The notes under the pieces are model-generated. The model did no database searches. It saw only the letters and a program-made list of their open reading frames with translations, and had not been told where the DNA came from. From positions 2,480,001 to 2,544,000 of the forward strand of contig NZ_CP017715.1 in assembly GCF_001854125.1 (NCBI RefSeq): a DNA stretch of 64,000 bases. The letters run 5' to 3'. This stretch comes from Marinobacter salinus (GTDB lineage: Bacteria; Pseudomonadota; Gammaproteobacteria; Pseudomonadales; Oleiphilaceae). A program made the position numbers and the translations under genes. How positions within the stretch are numbered: position 1 is the stretch's first letter; each line of letters starts with the position of its first letter. This document shows, one piece after another, positions 53,445 through 63,733 of this stretch.

Positions 53445-54551
53445 TTAATCCCTGTTTCTCAGCGTTACCGTACTGATGAAAGTCCGCCTCAATCGGGTGT
53501 CTTCCGGATGCGTCACCGGGCCGGCACCACTTGCTTCAGTAATCACCTCGCCTGGCAGCGCATAGCTCGATGTATCGTCCGTGTCCCGAACCTGGTCGGC
53601 GTCACTGATCAGCAAGCCAATTCTCAGCGCAACCACACGAGACATATCAGTCACATTGTCAGCGGTTTCGTAACGGATATTGTTGGTGGGCAGTATCTCG
53701 CCATACTGGATTTGCATGCTCTCGACCCCCTCCACCAGTTCGTCAACCTGGAAGCTGGGCCCGCCGGCAGCGAGCATGTTATTTGCTCCCCTATAAAGGG
53801 CCATTATGTCGTTACCCTGAATGTCATCGCGCCCGGTATCGGCGACAAAATAAACGTTGGATGAGAACCTCATAATCCGGGCGCTTTCGTTGTACGCCTG
53901 CCCCAGGTTGTTGCTGGAGTTCACGTTTTGGGCGTGCGCCCAGGTTCCGCTAGTTGGGTCGCTCGATATTCGAAAAAGATCCGCGTTCTCGCAATCGGAA
54001 ATCAGAACAATGTCATTCTGGGTGAACGAATTAATCGCAGTCCCTGCCACCTGAATGTTGGCGTTTACCACGTTCATGTTTCCGGTCACCTCGACGTCAA
54101 TGGTCTGGCCGCGCTGTATCGAAATCACATCGCTTCCAACGAGGGCATTGGCCTCAATCGGGGTCCCGTCAAACTCGGTGCCATTGGCCCAGTTACCGTC
54201 GGCGACTTCCCAGCCTCTAAGGGTGGTGGAGAAGAAATCTGCCGTAGGGGCGTTATCCGCGATAATCCTCATGGTCACGTCTGCAGGGTCCGCACACCCC
54301 TGAAAACCAATCATCCGCATGTCTCGTGCGACAATATCTGTCGCGATCCGACCGGATTCCTGAATCCGCGCAAGAGACGTACTGAGGCGAGCGGTCTGGC
54401 TTGAATCCACATAGACCGTGAAAATGCCAAGAATCAGCGTTGCACTCAGGGCAAGCGCGACCATCAATTCAACCAGCGATAAACCGGCCTGCCCTTTTGG
54501 GCTATGGGTAATGAACCCCTGAACTTTTTTGGCTCCCATCAAGCACCTCAT
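53445..54551 (-). CDS. pilW: PilW, minor pilin
   Basis: PilW is a large minor pilin of the tip priming complex. The 368 residues have a 23-residue basic leader and the processing site G|LSLVELMVALALSATLILGIF. The globular part begins with the PilW-type block RLSTSLARIQESGRIATDIVARDMRMIGFQGC. The start overlaps the pilV stop as ATGA. Confidence 0.93.
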   Translation of the reverse strand: MRCLMGAKKVQGFITHSPKGQAGLSLVELMVALALSATLILGIFTVYVDSSQTARLSTSLARIQESGRIATDIVARDMRMIGFQGCADPADVTMRIIADNAPTADFFSTTLRGWEVADGNWANGTEFDGTPIEANALVGSDVISIQRGQTIDVEVTGNMNVVNANIQVAGTAINSFTQNDIVLISDCENADLFRISSDPTSGTWAHAQNVNSSNNLGQAYNESARIMRFSSNVYFVADTGRDDIQGNDIMALYRGANNMLAAGGPSFQVDELVEGVESMQIQYGEILPTNNIRYETADNVTDMSRVVALRIGLLISDADQVRDTDDTSSYALPGEVITEASGAGPVTHPEDTRLRRTFISTVTLRNRD

Positions 54552-55102
54552 AATGAGAAATTCAGGAAAAAGGAATTATCACCGGCGATTTGTTCGTTAG
54601 CATCGCCTTCTCTGACAACTTCATCCCACTGGACAGAGATCGTAAACATCTCGGTGCCGGCATCGAACTGAATCGAGCCTTGCCCGCCAGGCAAGAGCGT
54701 CATGTCGCTTCCGACTCCCTGAATCTGGCGCGCCCACTGAGCCAAATCCACCGTTACCTGTTGCGCCGGCGAACATCCGCCGTTCTGCGTCGCACAAACC
54801 GGGAGGTTTGTGGATGCGCCAACGGTCGTGAAGCCGTCATAGGCTCCACCGCCTACAGCCTGGGCCCGATTGGCCCGTATGCGGTCAGCCATGTCATAGG
54901 CCAGAATGCTCGCCTGGGTCCGCAAATACGCACCCTGATTGTTTCGCATTCCGTCGACCAGCAAACCGGCGAGGCCCAGAAGCCCTATCGCCAGGATGAA
55001 CACGGTCACCAGAATTTCAATCAGCGTAAAGCCCTGACTTTTCAAGCCTTTCATTTCGCTTCTGTTGGCTCCGCGCTTGGGAATAAACGACGTTTTCATC
55101 AT
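54548..55102 (-). CDS. pilV: PilV, minor pilin
   Basis: PilV is another component of the tip priming complex. The processing site is G|FTLIEILVTVFILAIGLLGLAGL, and the following GMRNNQGAYLRTQASILAYDMADRIRANR is typical of PilV. The first ATG (55102) gives 184 residues and a 23-residue leader with GAGAG 7 nt upstream; an internal ATG at 55054 would give an 8-residue leader of more usual length. It follows fimU by 10 nt. Confidence 0.92.
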   Translation of the reverse strand: MMKTSFIPKRGANRSEMKGLKSQGFTLIEILVTVFILAIGLLGLAGLLVDGMRNNQGAYLRTQASILAYDMADRIRANRAQAVGGGAYDGFTTVGASTNLPVCATQNGGCSPAQQVTVDLAQWARQIQGVGSDMTLLPGGQGSIQFDAGTEMFTISVQWDEVVREGDANEQIAGDNSFFLNFSL

Positions 55103-55112
55103 TGCGCCACTC

Positions 55113-55715
55113 TCACGGACAGGTGATATTTGCGTTGTTGTGATCGTTCAGTACGCCGTTACCCGAGGTATCTCGCGCCAGACGTGTCTGACCGGACACG
55201 CTGACAACAATTGCCCGCGCTGTCCCCACACCACGGGAATCACATACTGTAATCGTGCCTGCAGCCGATAGACCAATTCCCGGAGGAATCGGGAAGCCAT
55301 TGCCTGAAAACTGCACAAATGAGCCTCCACCACTGGTAAGGCCCGCGATTCTCATGGTGTTGCCACCTTCCAGGGCCTGGCTGATCCGGAGGAGCTGGTC
55401 GTCTCCGGCATCGAGCACGCGATCACCGTCAAGGTCGCGCATCACAATCCAGCCGGTCTCCCACGTGTTTGCACCACTGCATGAAGCGCTGTCAGCACTG
55501 GCGCAGACAGTAATCACGCCATCCTGCATTTTGGATGCTTCACTGCGGGCATAGCTCATAAGGCTGGACGCTTCATTTATTTGAGACGTCAGCCGATTAT
55601 TAAGTACGGTCTCGCGAAAAGACGGAACTGCAAACGATGCAACGATTGCCAGAATGACGATCGTTATAATCAGTTCAAGCAACGTAAAGCCAGAGCTTCG
55701 CTGGAATCCGGACAT
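55113..55715 (-). CDS. fimU: FimU/FimT-type minor pseudopilin (GspH family)
   Basis: This is the first gene of the minus-strand pilus operon. The 200-residue protein has the prepilin site G|FTLLELIITIVILAIVASFAVP, then a GspH-type domain with paired cysteines (CASADSASC, and CDS and CP near the end). In Pseudomonas FimU lies at this place before pilV. FimT and FimU are close relatives, so the letter assignment relies on gene order. Confidence 0.88.
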   Translation of the reverse strand: MSGFQRSSGFTLLELIITIVILAIVASFAVPSFRETVLNNRLTSQINEASSLMSYARSEASKMQDGVITVCASADSASCSGANTWETGWIVMRDLDGDRVLDAGDDQLLRISQALEGGNTMRIAGLTSGGGSFVQFSGNGFPIPPGIGLSAAGTITVCDSRGVGTARAIVVSVSGQTRLARDTSGNGVLNDHNNANITCP

Positions 55716-55948
55716 AATTCTTCCCTATTTCTGATTGCTTACAGATTATTTAGAGTCAGGGCACGAAACCACCCACATGCGATAAACGGGAGTCTTCTCA
55801 TGATAAACGGTCAGTACTGAAAAAGTGATGTGTAACAGTTCACAAAAAAAGAGGCGGGGGAGCCGGCAAGAAAGGGATACTCGGGGACGCTTCCCGGATG
55901 AAGCAAAGCCCCATCCGGCAAAGCCAAACTGTCATAGGAGAGGAAGGG
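55716..55948. other. gap between fimU and ispH
   Basis: The 233-bp gap holds the upstream region of the pilus operon and the end of the ispH operon. A 7-bp hairpin, CCGGATG (55894-55900) with CATCCGG (55912-55918), lies after ispH, and a run of seven A (plus strand, about 55843-55850) may help ispH-side termination. I looked for a sigma-54 promoter (TGGCAC-N5-TTGC) before fimU and did not find a good match. Confidence 0.5.
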
Positions 55949-56902
55949 TCAGGAAACCTCCACCGCATCAATCCTGAGCTCTTTTGGCATGGAAAACACA
56001 ATATTCTCCTCCCGCCCGGCAATCTCCTCCGGAACGCTGCCACCCAGCTCGCGCAAGCGGGCAATGACGTCGTTCACCAGGACCTCGGGAGCCGAGGCGC
56101 CAGCCGTGACTCCCACTGACGTTTTGCCATCCAGCCACTGAGGCTCGATCTGGGCGGCCTCATCGATCAGGTAGGCCGGCGTTCCCATCCGCTCTGCAAG
56201 CTCCCGTAAACGGTTGGAGTTGGAGCTGTTGGGTGAGCCCACTACCAACATCAAATCGCAATCCCCGGCCAGCTGTTTAACCGCATCCTGCCGGTTTTGG
56301 GTGGCATAACAAATGTCGTCTTTTCGCGGGCCCTGAATGTCGGGAAACTTCGCACGCAGGGAGTCAATGACCCTCGCCGTATCGTCCATGGAGAGTGTGG
56401 TTTGAGTAACGTATGAGAGACGGGAAGGGTCTTTCACTTCCAGCTTCGAAACGTCTTGCTCATTTTCGACCAGGTAAATGTCACCGCCATTGCCATGATC
56501 GTATTGTCCCATGGTCCCCTCCACTTCAGGGTGACCGTGGTGGCCGATCAGAATGCACTCACGACCGTCACGGCTGTAGCGCATGACTTCCAGGTGCACC
56601 TTCGTGACCAGCGGGCAGGTGGCGTCGAACACCTTGAGACCACGGCGGGCGGCTTCGCTCTGGACTGCCTGGGATACGCCGTGGGCGCTGAAAATCACCA
56701 GTTTGTCGTCAGGCACTTCATGCAACTCATCGACAAAGACTGCGCCGCGGTTACGCAGGTTATCCACCACAAACTTGTTGTGGACTACCTCGTGCCGCAC
56801 GTAGATCGGCGCCCCGAATACATCCAGGGCGCGATTGACGATTTCGATGGCTCGGTCCACGCCGGCACAAAAGCCGCGAGGATTAGCGAGTCGGATTTGC
56901 AT
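55949..56902 (-). CDS. ispH: IspH, HMBPP reductase
   Basis: IspH (LytB) is the iron-sulfur enzyme of the last MEP-pathway step, making IPP and DMAPP. The 317 residues contain the three cluster cysteines in [23 protein letters not shown] and [10 protein letters not shown]. It follows fkpB by 32 nt, the standard lspA-fkpB-ispH order of gammaproteobacteria. Confidence 0.98.
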   Translation of the reverse strand: MQIRLANPRGFCAGVDRAIEIVNRALDVFGAPIYVRHEVVHNKFVVDNLRNRGAVFVDELHEVPDDKLVIFSAHGVSQAVQSEAARRGLKVFDATCPLVTKVHLEVMRYSRDGRECILIGHHGHPEVEGTMGQYDHGNGGDIYLVENEQDVSKLEVKDPSRLSYVTQTTLSMDDTARVIDSLRAKFPDIQGPRKDDICYATQNRQDAVKQLAGDCDLMLVVGSPNSSNSNRLRELAERMGTPAYLIDEAAQIEPQWLDGKTSVGVTAGASAPEVLVNDVIARLRELGGSVPEEIAGREENIVFSMPKELRIDAVEVS

Positions 56903-56934
56903 GGTAATTTCCCGCTGGTAATGAATGGGCCGTG

Positions 56935-57396
56935 TCAGTGCGTCGGTTTGGCCGGTTCGACGTCAATAATCTGTACATCAAAGGTCAGTGTACGCCCCGC
57001 CAGCGGGTGATTGAAGTCCACTTCCACTTCATCCCCTTCCACGCGACTGACCACCCCCGGGAGCTCACTTTGGCGGGCATCTGCAAAGGAAATCATCACG
57101 CCGGGCTCCAGTACCATGTCGGCACTGAACTCATGACGCTTGAAGGTCTGGAGATTGTTCGGATTGTGCTGGCCGAATGCCTTTTCAGGCGGCACCTGAT
57201 AGCTCTCACGGTCTCCGGCTTTCATACCCATCAGGTAGGCTTCAAAATTCTCTGGCAGATTGTCATCACCAATTTCCAGCGTGGCCGGCTCTTTTTCAAA
57301 GGTGGAATCAATCACCTCGCCATCCGGAAACTTCAGGGCAAAGTGCAATTTGACACGGGTACCCTTGTCTACAGGAAGTTCTTTCATGAGCGTCAC
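56935..57396 (-). CDS. fkpB: FkpB (SlpA), FKBP-type peptidyl-prolyl isomerase
   Basis: FkpB is a small cytoplasmic FKBP with an inserted chaperone flap. The 153 residues read [30 protein letters not shown] at the start and [21 protein letters not shown] at the end. The ATG overlaps the lspA stop as ATGA; a second ATG lies three codons later (MKELPVD). Confidence 0.95.
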   Translation of the reverse strand: MTLMKELPVDKGTRVKLHFALKFPDGEVIDSTFEKEPATLEIGDDNLPENFEAYLMGMKAGDRESYQVPPEKAFGQHNPNNLQTFKRHEFSADMVLEPGVMISFADARQSELPGVVSRVEGDEVEVDFNHPLAGRTLTFDVQIIDVEPAKPTH

Positions 57397-57905
57397 TCAC
57401 TCCTTTCAGCATTCCCGCCAGAGTCGGCGGGTTTGCGGAACATATCGAGAATCATCATGGCGGCGCCAATAGTAATGGCGGTATCCGCCAGGTTGAAGGC
57501 GGGAAAGTGCCAGTCCTGCCAGTAAAAGTGCAGGAAATCGACAACGTAACCATGGACAACCCGATCATAAACATTGCCCAGAGCACCACCCAGGATCAGT
57601 ACGATGGCAATAGCGTTCCAGGTTTCATCGCGCTGAAGCTTTCTCAGCCAGCCAATCAAAACCCCACTAACAGCCAACGCCAGCACCACAAAGAACCAGC
57701 GCTGCCAGCCGTCGGCCTGAGCAAGGAAACTGAACGCTGCACCCGTATTATGAAGCAGCGTCAGATTGAACATGGGAATGACCGGCACCGGGTCGCCATA
57801 GCTCAGCATAGCCGTGGCCAGAGCCTTGGTACCGAGATCCAGAACCACCACCAGAACCGCCAGCCAAAGCCACTTCAGTTTGGTTCCGCCTGCCGGCTCA
57901 GTCAT
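57393..57905 (-). CDS. lspA: lipoprotein signal peptidase
   Basis: LspA is the inner-membrane aspartyl protease that cleaves lipoprotein signal peptides after lipidation, so it serves lpoA and bamD products encoded in this window. The 170 residues have four membrane helices and the catalytic aspartates in GNVYDRVVHGYVVDF and FNLADTAITIG. I start at MTEPAGGTKL, where GGGGG lies 5 nt upstream, just after the ileS stop. Confidence 0.96.
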   Translation of the reverse strand: MTEPAGGTKLKWLWLAVLVVVLDLGTKALATAMLSYGDPVPVIPMFNLTLLHNTGAAFSFLAQADGWQRWFFVVLALAVSGVLIGWLRKLQRDETWNAIAIVLILGGALGNVYDRVVHGYVVDFLHFYWQDWHFPAFNLADTAITIGAAMMILDMFRKPADSGGNAERSE

Positions 57906-57916
57906 TGCAGCCCCCA

Positions 57917-60736
57917 TCAGGCAAATGAACGGGCTTCGCCGGGCCCTTCCACGTTGCTCACACAGCGACCACATAAATCTGCGTATTTGGCATTGCGTCC
58001 CACGTCCTCACGGTGGTGCCAGCAGCGCTCACACTTGGCATGAGTCGCAGGTCTCACGGCTACGCGCAATCCCTCATGAGCGGTTAACTCGGCATCGCCC
58101 GCTTCGGATACAGGTTTAACCGTTGCTTCGGAGGTAATCAGTACAAAGCGCAGCTCCTCTCCGAGGTGTTTTAGATCCGCCGCCAGGTCGCCTTCACAGA
58201 ACAAGGTGACTTCCGCACTCAATGAGCCCTTGATCTCCCCCCGAGCACGCGCTTCTTCCAGGCACTTATTCACGGCTTCCTTCACACTGTACATTTCGCG
58301 CCAGTAATCCCGGCCCAGTTCAACTGTTGCAGGCAACTCGAACAAGCCCTCATACCAGGTCTCATAGAACACAGTGTCACTGCGCTTGCCGGGCAACTGC
58401 TGCCAGATCTCGTCAGCCGTAAAGCTCAGGATCGGAGCAATCCAGCGAACCAGGGCTTCGGCGACGTGATACAAAGCCGTCTGACAGGAGCGACGGGCCA
58501 GGCTGTCCGCCTGGGTGGTGTACTGGCGGTCCTTGATGATATCCAGGTAGAAGCCACCGAGAATGGCCTCACAGAAGTTGTACACTTTCTGGTAGATCTT
58601 CAGGAACGCGTAGTTCTGGTAATCCTCATCCAGCTCTTTTTGCAGCCGAAGTGTACGATCCACCATCCAGCGATCCAGGGCAATCATGTCGTCTGGCGCC
58701 ACCATGTGCTGGTCTGGCTCGAACCCGGTCAGGTTGCTGAGCAGAAAACGTGAAGTGTTCCGGATACGGCGGTAACCGTCAGCGGTCTGGCGGAGGATAT
58801 CCTTGGAAACGGTCATTTCACCGCTGTAATCGGTCGCCGCGACCCACAGTCGAAGAATGTCGGCACCCAGCTCGTTCATAACCTCCTGAGGCGCGATAAC
58901 ATTCCCCAGAGACTTGGACATCTTGTGCCCCTTGCCATCCACGGTGAAACCGTGGGTCAGAACCTGCTTGTAGGGCGCGACGCCATTCATGGCGATGGAC
59001 GTCTTCAGGGAAGACTGGAACCAGCCACGATGCTGGTCCGAACCCTCAAGGTACATGTCCGCCGGGAACTGCCCGAGCTCAGGGCGAACCCGCAAAACCG
59101 AGTCGTGCGTAACACCGGAATCAAACCAGACATCCAGGGTATCCGTTACCTTTTCATACTGTTCAGCATCATCACCCAGTAAGGTCTTGGCGTCGAGGTC
59201 ATACCAGACGTCGATGCCGCCCACCTCGATCTCCTGAGCAACCTTCGCAATCAGGCTCTGGGTATCCGGATGCAGTTCCTGGGTTTCCTTATGGATAAAA
59301 AGGGTGATGGGAACACCCCAGGTGCGCTGACGGGAAATGCACCAGTCCGGGGACTGGTTGAACATGGCCTCAATCCGATTCTGGCCCCAGGATGGCACCC
59401 AGCGCACACCCTTGATGGCTTCAAGGGCATCGGCGCGGAGGTTTTCCTTGTCCATGCTGATGAACCACTGGGGGGTAGCCCGATAGATCAGCGGAGTTTT
59501 GGTCCGCCAGCAATGAGGGTAACTGTGCCGGAATTTTTCTGAACGAACGAGTTTTCCCTCACGCTCAAGCGCGGCGCAGACAGGCTCATCGGCTTTGTAT
59601 ACATGCACGCCAGCCAGCTCGCCTGCCGCACTGGTGTAGGTTCCATCAGCCTGAACCAGGTTAATGGTGCCAATGTTGTAGGCTTTGCCCACTTCATAGT
59701 CTTCCATACCGTGGTCCGGCGCAGTGTGAACAGCACCGGTACCGGCATCGGTGGAGACATGATCGCCCAGGATGACCGGCACCTGCTTGTCGTAAAACGG
59801 ATGCTTCAGCGCCAGATGCTCGAGGTCAGCGCCCTCACAGGTAGCCAGAACTTCGTACTGTTCCACTTCCCAGCGCGCCATAATGCCCTCAACCATGTCT
59901 GCGGCCAGGATAAGGCGTTCAGGGCCTTGTCCTACATCGGCTTGCACCAGGGCATACCGGAAATCGGCATTCAGGGATACCGCCTGATTGGCCGGGATGG
60001 TCCAGGGCGTGGTAGTCCAGATAACCACGGACACGTCGCCCTCACCCTTGTCGGCACCGAACAGGGTCAAGGCTTTTGCCTGATCCACTGCAGTGAAGCG
60101 CACATCGATCTGGGTGGATGTTTTGTCCTGGTACTCAACCTCGGCTTCCGCCAGTGCGGACTGACCGACCACACTCCAGTAGACGGGCCTGTAACCACGA
60201 ACCAGATGCCCCTTGGCCACAATCTTGCCAAGGGCGCGGACGATGCCTGCCTCAACTTTCGGATCCATAGTCAGGTAAGGCTTGTCCCACTCGCCCATGA
60301 CGCCCAGACGAATGAAATCCTCCTTCTGACCGGCGATCTGCTTGGTCGCATAGTCACGACAGGCCTGGCGGAACGTCTTGTAGTCCACCTTCACACCCGC
60401 CTTGCCAATGTCTTGCTCTACCTTGTGCTCAATCGGCAGGCCGTGGCAATCCCAGCCCGGAACGTACGGGGCGTCGTAGCCCATGAAGCTCCGGGACTTG
60501 ACGATCATGTCTTTCAGAATCTTGTTGACCGCATGACCGATATGAATGCTGCCGTTGGCATAGGGAGGGCCATCATGAAGAATGAACTTGTCCCGCCCCT
60601 CACGCTGCTTGCGCAGGTTGCCGTAGACGTCGAGGTCCTGCCAGCGCTTGAGCATCTCGGGCTCACGCTTGGCCAGGTTGCCGCGCATGGGAAAGGCGGT
60701 TTCCGGCAGATTCAGGGTATGCTTATAGTCGCTCAT
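57917..60736 (-). CDS. ileS: isoleucyl-tRNA synthetase
   Basis: This class I synthetase charges tRNA-Ile. The 939 residues (E. coli 938) contain the HIGH motif ([15 protein letters not shown]), the KMSKS motif ([13 protein letters not shown]), the editing domain between them, and a C-terminal zinc site ([12 protein letters not shown] with CGRC). It lies between ribF and lspA. Confidence 0.98.
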   Translation of the reverse strand: MSDYKHTLNLPETAFPMRGNLAKREPEMLKRWQDLDVYGNLRKQREGRDKFILHDGPPYANGSIHIGHAVNKILKDMIVKSRSFMGYDAPYVPGWDCHGLPIEHKVEQDIGKAGVKVDYKTFRQACRDYATKQIAGQKEDFIRLGVMGEWDKPYLTMDPKVEAGIVRALGKIVAKGHLVRGYRPVYWSVVGQSALAEAEVEYQDKTSTQIDVRFTAVDQAKALTLFGADKGEGDVSVVIWTTTPWTIPANQAVSLNADFRYALVQADVGQGPERLILAADMVEGIMARWEVEQYEVLATCEGADLEHLALKHPFYDKQVPVILGDHVSTDAGTGAVHTAPDHGMEDYEVGKAYNIGTINLVQADGTYTSAAGELAGVHVYKADEPVCAALEREGKLVRSEKFRHSYPHCWRTKTPLIYRATPQWFISMDKENLRADALEAIKGVRWVPSWGQNRIEAMFNQSPDWCISRQRTWGVPITLFIHKETQELHPDTQSLIAKVAQEIEVGGIDVWYDLDAKTLLGDDAEQYEKVTDTLDVWFDSGVTHDSVLRVRPELGQFPADMYLEGSDQHRGWFQSSLKTSIAMNGVAPYKQVLTHGFTVDGKGHKMSKSLGNVIAPQEVMNELGADILRLWVAATDYSGEMTVSKDILRQTADGYRRIRNTSRFLLSNLTGFEPDQHMVAPDDMIALDRWMVDRTLRLQKELDEDYQNYAFLKIYQKVYNFCEAILGGFYLDIIKDRQYTTQADSLARRSCQTALYHVAEALVRWIAPILSFTADEIWQQLPGKRSDTVFYETWYEGLFELPATVELGRDYWREMYSVKEAVNKCLEEARARGEIKGSLSAEVTLFCEGDLAADLKHLGEELRFVLITSEATVKPVSEAGDAELTAHEGLRVAVRPATHAKCERCWHHREDVGRNAKYADLCGRCVSNVEGPGEARSFA

Positions 60737-60809
60737 GGTCTGTGTGCGTACTCTTTTGGTCAGTATGGGTCAGTAAACAAAACTATGTGTAGGCCGCCAT
60801 CATCGGTTT

Positions 60810-61781
60810 TCAATGAGCGACCCGGGAAGATCCGTTCTTGGCAATCCACGCCCTTGCATCGTCAAAATCACAGGCAATCTGTTTTTTCAGCGCATCCACC
60901 GAGTCAAACTTGATTTCCTCTCTCAATCCGTGGCGAAAGACGACTTCAATATGACGGCCGTAAAGTGTGCCAGTAAACTCAAACAGGTGCACTTCGAGGG
61001 CCGGCTGTTTGCCGTCCACGGTCGGGCGCAGACCAATGTTGGCAACACCGTCGTAGACCGAGCCGTCGTCAAGCCGGGTACTCACAACATACACACCCTG
61101 CAAGGGTGCCATCCGCTGCAGCAGTATATTGGCTGTCGGAGCACCGATCTGACGCCCCAGCTGCCGGCCGTACACAACCTTCCCGCGAATCTGATAGGGA
61201 TGACCGAGAAGCACTTCCGCTTGCTCAAGCCGGTTTACATTGAGCCGCTCCCGAATCCGTGTGCTGCTCACGCGCTCGCCGCCCAAGGTCACTGTGCGGG
61301 TATTCTCAACGGAAAACCCCTGCTTTTCGCCCACCTCACGCAGGAGCATGAAATCCCCCGTGCGGTCGCAACCAAAACGGAAGTCATCTCCGACAACCAG
61401 GTGCCGAACACCCAGGCCCTCAACAAGAACCGTGTCAATGAAATCCTGGCTCGTCAGTCGACGAAACCGACCGTTGAAATGCAGGCATAGCACATGATCA
61501 ATACCAGCTGCAGTCAGAGCTTCGAACTTCTGCCGGAAAGACATCAACCGCGGGGGCGCCTCGGCACCCTGAAAAAACTCCCTGGGCTGCGGTTCAAACA
61601 CCATAACAACAGAGGGCAGGCCAAGACTCTCAGCCTTCTCTTTCACCTGCTCCAGAATGGTCCGGTGCCCGATATGCACACCGTCAAAATTGCCAATGGT
61701 AGCGACACAGCCATCCGACAGCGGCGAATCCTCCCGCCGGGACAGAGTCTTGAGGTTGGTCAGGCCACGGATAAGACGCAT
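60810..61781 (-). CDS. ribF: RibF, bifunctional riboflavin kinase / FAD synthetase
   Basis: RibF makes FMN and FAD. The N-terminal nucleotidyltransferase has ATIGNFDGVHIGHR and VVGDDFRFGCDRTGD; the C-terminal kinase has GRQLGRQIGAPTANI. I start at MRLIRGLTNL (GAAGG about 10 nt upstream), giving 323 residues; an ATG at 61805 adds eight residues. It precedes ileS by 73 nt. Confidence 0.95.
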   Translation of the reverse strand: MRLIRGLTNLKTLSRREDSPLSDGCVATIGNFDGVHIGHRTILEQVKEKAESLGLPSVVMVFEPQPREFFQGAEAPPRLMSFRQKFEALTAAGIDHVLCLHFNGRFRRLTSQDFIDTVLVEGLGVRHLVVGDDFRFGCDRTGDFMLLREVGEKQGFSVENTRTVTLGGERVSSTRIRERLNVNRLEQAEVLLGHPYQIRGKVVYGRQLGRQIGAPTANILLQRMAPLQGVYVVSTRLDDGSVYDGVANIGLRPTVDGKQPALEVHLFEFTGTLYGRHIEVVFRHGLREEIKFDSVDALKKQIACDFDDARAWIAKNGSSRVAH

Positions 61782-61886
61782 GCAATGCGAACCTTCAATT
61801 GCCAACTGGCTTTCAGCGCCCTTCCCAAGACTGGCAGGAGCACGTTATCGCTCGGAGTCAGGGGAACGCTGGTGAGAAAACGCGCG

Positions 61887-61916
61887 ATTATACCTTACCT
61901 CTGTCGGAAATGTCTT
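61887..61916 (-). promoter_or_regulatory. candidate promoter of ribF
   Basis: A perfect TATAAT (61887-61892, minus strand) with AAGACA (61911-61916) 18 bp upstream overlaps the last codons of murJ. Transcription would start near 61880 and could serve ribF-ileS-lspA-fkpB-ispH. Confidence 0.6.
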
Positions 61917-63475
61917 ACCCGGACACCGGCCAGGGCCAGCGCAAGAAAATAGACTGTCACGCCAGCCGCTACGAGTACGGCCATATCCGCTGCCCGCTGG
62001 TATCCGCCAGCAGCCAGCCAGGAGTCGGACGGAGCCATCAGCCAGAGTATGGTTCCAGCCAGGGCAGCATTGGCGAACAGCATCTGCATCAGGAATCTCG
62101 GCCAACCCGGCTGGCTTCGCCACGCGCCTTCCTTGCGCAGGCCTTGCCATAACAAAAAGCCATTAAGCCAGGCTGACAGTGACGTGGCCAGAGCCAGGCC
62201 GGCGTGGGCCAGCGGAAGAATGAGGGCGAGATTGAGCACCATATTGGCAACCATGGCGATAACCCCGATTTTTACTGGCGTGCGGGTATCCTCACGGGCG
62301 AAAAATCCGGGCGCCAGAACCTTGATCAACATAAAGGCCAGAAGCCCGGCCGAATAGGCCCGCAAGCTCTGGGCCGACATCATCACGTCCCGGTCGGTCA
62401 CTTCACCATAATGGAACAAAGTAGCTATCAGAGGCTCAGCAAGCAGCGCCAGAGCCAGCGCTGCCGGAAGACCAATGAGCAGTACCGCCCTGACAGCCCA
62501 GTCAAGGGTAGCTGCAAACTGGTCTTCGGACGCTGCCGCATGCTTACGAGAGAGGCTGGGCAAAATAACCGTGGCAATCGCGATGCCAAAAACCCCCAGA
62601 GGTAGCTCAGACAGCCGGTCGGAGTAGTAGAGCCAGGACACGCTGCCGGTCTGGAGAAATGACGCCAGCACGGTATCCAGCAACAGGTTGATCTGGCTGA
62701 CCGAGACGCCAAAAAGCGCGGGCGCCATCAATTTGAGAATCCGGCTTACACCCTCATGGTGGTAATCAACCCGGGGGCGCGGCAACAGCCCGAGACGCAT
62801 AAGGAAGGGCAACTGGAAAAACAGTTGCAGAGCACCGGCGATGAACACGCCCCAGGCCAATGCCATGACAGGCTCATCCATCAACGGAGTGAGGTAAACG
62901 GCCGCGCCGATCATCGCCAGGTTCAGCAGAACGGGCGTGAAGGCAGGCACGGCGAACCGGTCATAACTGTTCAGAATGCCACCGGCAAAGGCCGTCAGCG
63001 AAATCAGCAAAAGATAGGGGAAGGTGATCCGAAGCATGTCACTGGTCAGGGCGAACTTCACGTCATCATCCAGGAAACCGGGCGCGAAAACGGCCGTCAG
63101 AACCGGCGCCCCAAGCATGGCGACCAGCGTGACACCCAACAGGATCAAACCCAGAGAGCCGGAAACCGCATCAACCAGCCTCCGGACATCAGAAACCGAC
63201 TGATTCTCCCGATAAGAAGACAGCACCGGCACAAAGGCTTGGGAGAATGCCCCCTCTGCAAACAGCCTCCGAAGGAAATTGGGGATTTTGAAAGCGACGA
63301 AAAAAGCATCAGCCCCGGTGCCGGCGCCGAAATAACGGGCAATCACCATATCCCTGGCCAGACCCAGAACTCTGGAGAGCATGGTCATGACCCCCACCAG
63401 TCCGGAGGAGCGGAGCAGGCCCGGGGCTGGTGGCAAAGGTTTGTTCTCAGGGCTGATTTCGGGTTCCGATGACAT
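61895..63475 (-). CDS. murJ: MurJ, lipid II flippase
   Basis: MurJ moves lipid II across the inner membrane. The 526 residues form about 14 hydrophobic helices and carry the family sequences TMLSRVLGLARDMVIARYFGAG, FVAFKIPNFLRRLFAEGAFSQAFVPV and GFFAREDTRTPVKIG. It supplies the polymerases encoded in the dcw cluster. It is divergent from rpsT. Confidence 0.97.
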   Translation of the reverse strand: MSSEPEISPENKPLPPAPGLLRSSGLVGVMTMLSRVLGLARDMVIARYFGAGTGADAFFVAFKIPNFLRRLFAEGAFSQAFVPVLSSYRENQSVSDVRRLVDAVSGSLGLILLGVTLVAMLGAPVLTAVFAPGFLDDDVKFALTSDMLRITFPYLLLISLTAFAGGILNSYDRFAVPAFTPVLLNLAMIGAAVYLTPLMDEPVMALAWGVFIAGALQLFFQLPFLMRLGLLPRPRVDYHHEGVSRILKLMAPALFGVSVSQINLLLDTVLASFLQTGSVSWLYYSDRLSELPLGVFGIAIATVILPSLSRKHAAASEDQFAATLDWAVRAVLLIGLPAALALALLAEPLIATLFHYGEVTDRDVMMSAQSLRAYSAGLLAFMLIKVLAPGFFAREDTRTPVKIGVIAMVANMVLNLALILPLAHAGLALATSLSAWLNGFLLWQGLRKEGAWRSQPGWPRFLMQMLFANAALAGTILWLMAPSDSWLAAGGYQRAADMAVLVAAGVTVYFLALALAGVRVRHFRQR

Positions 63476-63612
63476 GCGGGCTCAGGTCTTGCGTTGAACG
63501 TCGAGACAGTGGGGCATCTCGGGAATTACCTGTTCGCTCCGGACACCCGCACCCAGTGAGCCGCGAGTTTAGCACAGGCCTCTGGTGTCGGGGGATGAAA
63601 TGGGTTTTGGTC

Positions 63613-63641
63613 TTGACATTTCGGGGCTCCAGCGGCATAGT
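63613..63641 (+). promoter_or_regulatory. candidate promoter of rpsT
   Basis: TTGACA (63613-63618), 17 bp, CATAGT (63636-63641). It would give a leader of about 85 nt before the rpsT GTG. Confidence 0.65.
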
Positions 63642-63733
63642 TCGGCGTCATTTATTTCGACGCGCTGGTTTTGGCGCGCCCGCGATGTAACGAATCATTC
63701 AGCAACGACTTTAAGATTTTCAGGAGTTTTACG

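Noticed and set aside
55716..55948. sigma-54 promoter for the fimU-pilE operon
   Set aside because: No TGGCAC-N5-TTGC type site could be found upstream of fimU despite PilR being encoded nearby.
59603..60913. A 436-codon open frame opposite ileS
   Set aside because: Same reason; the minus-strand isoleucyl-tRNA synthetase explains the open frame.
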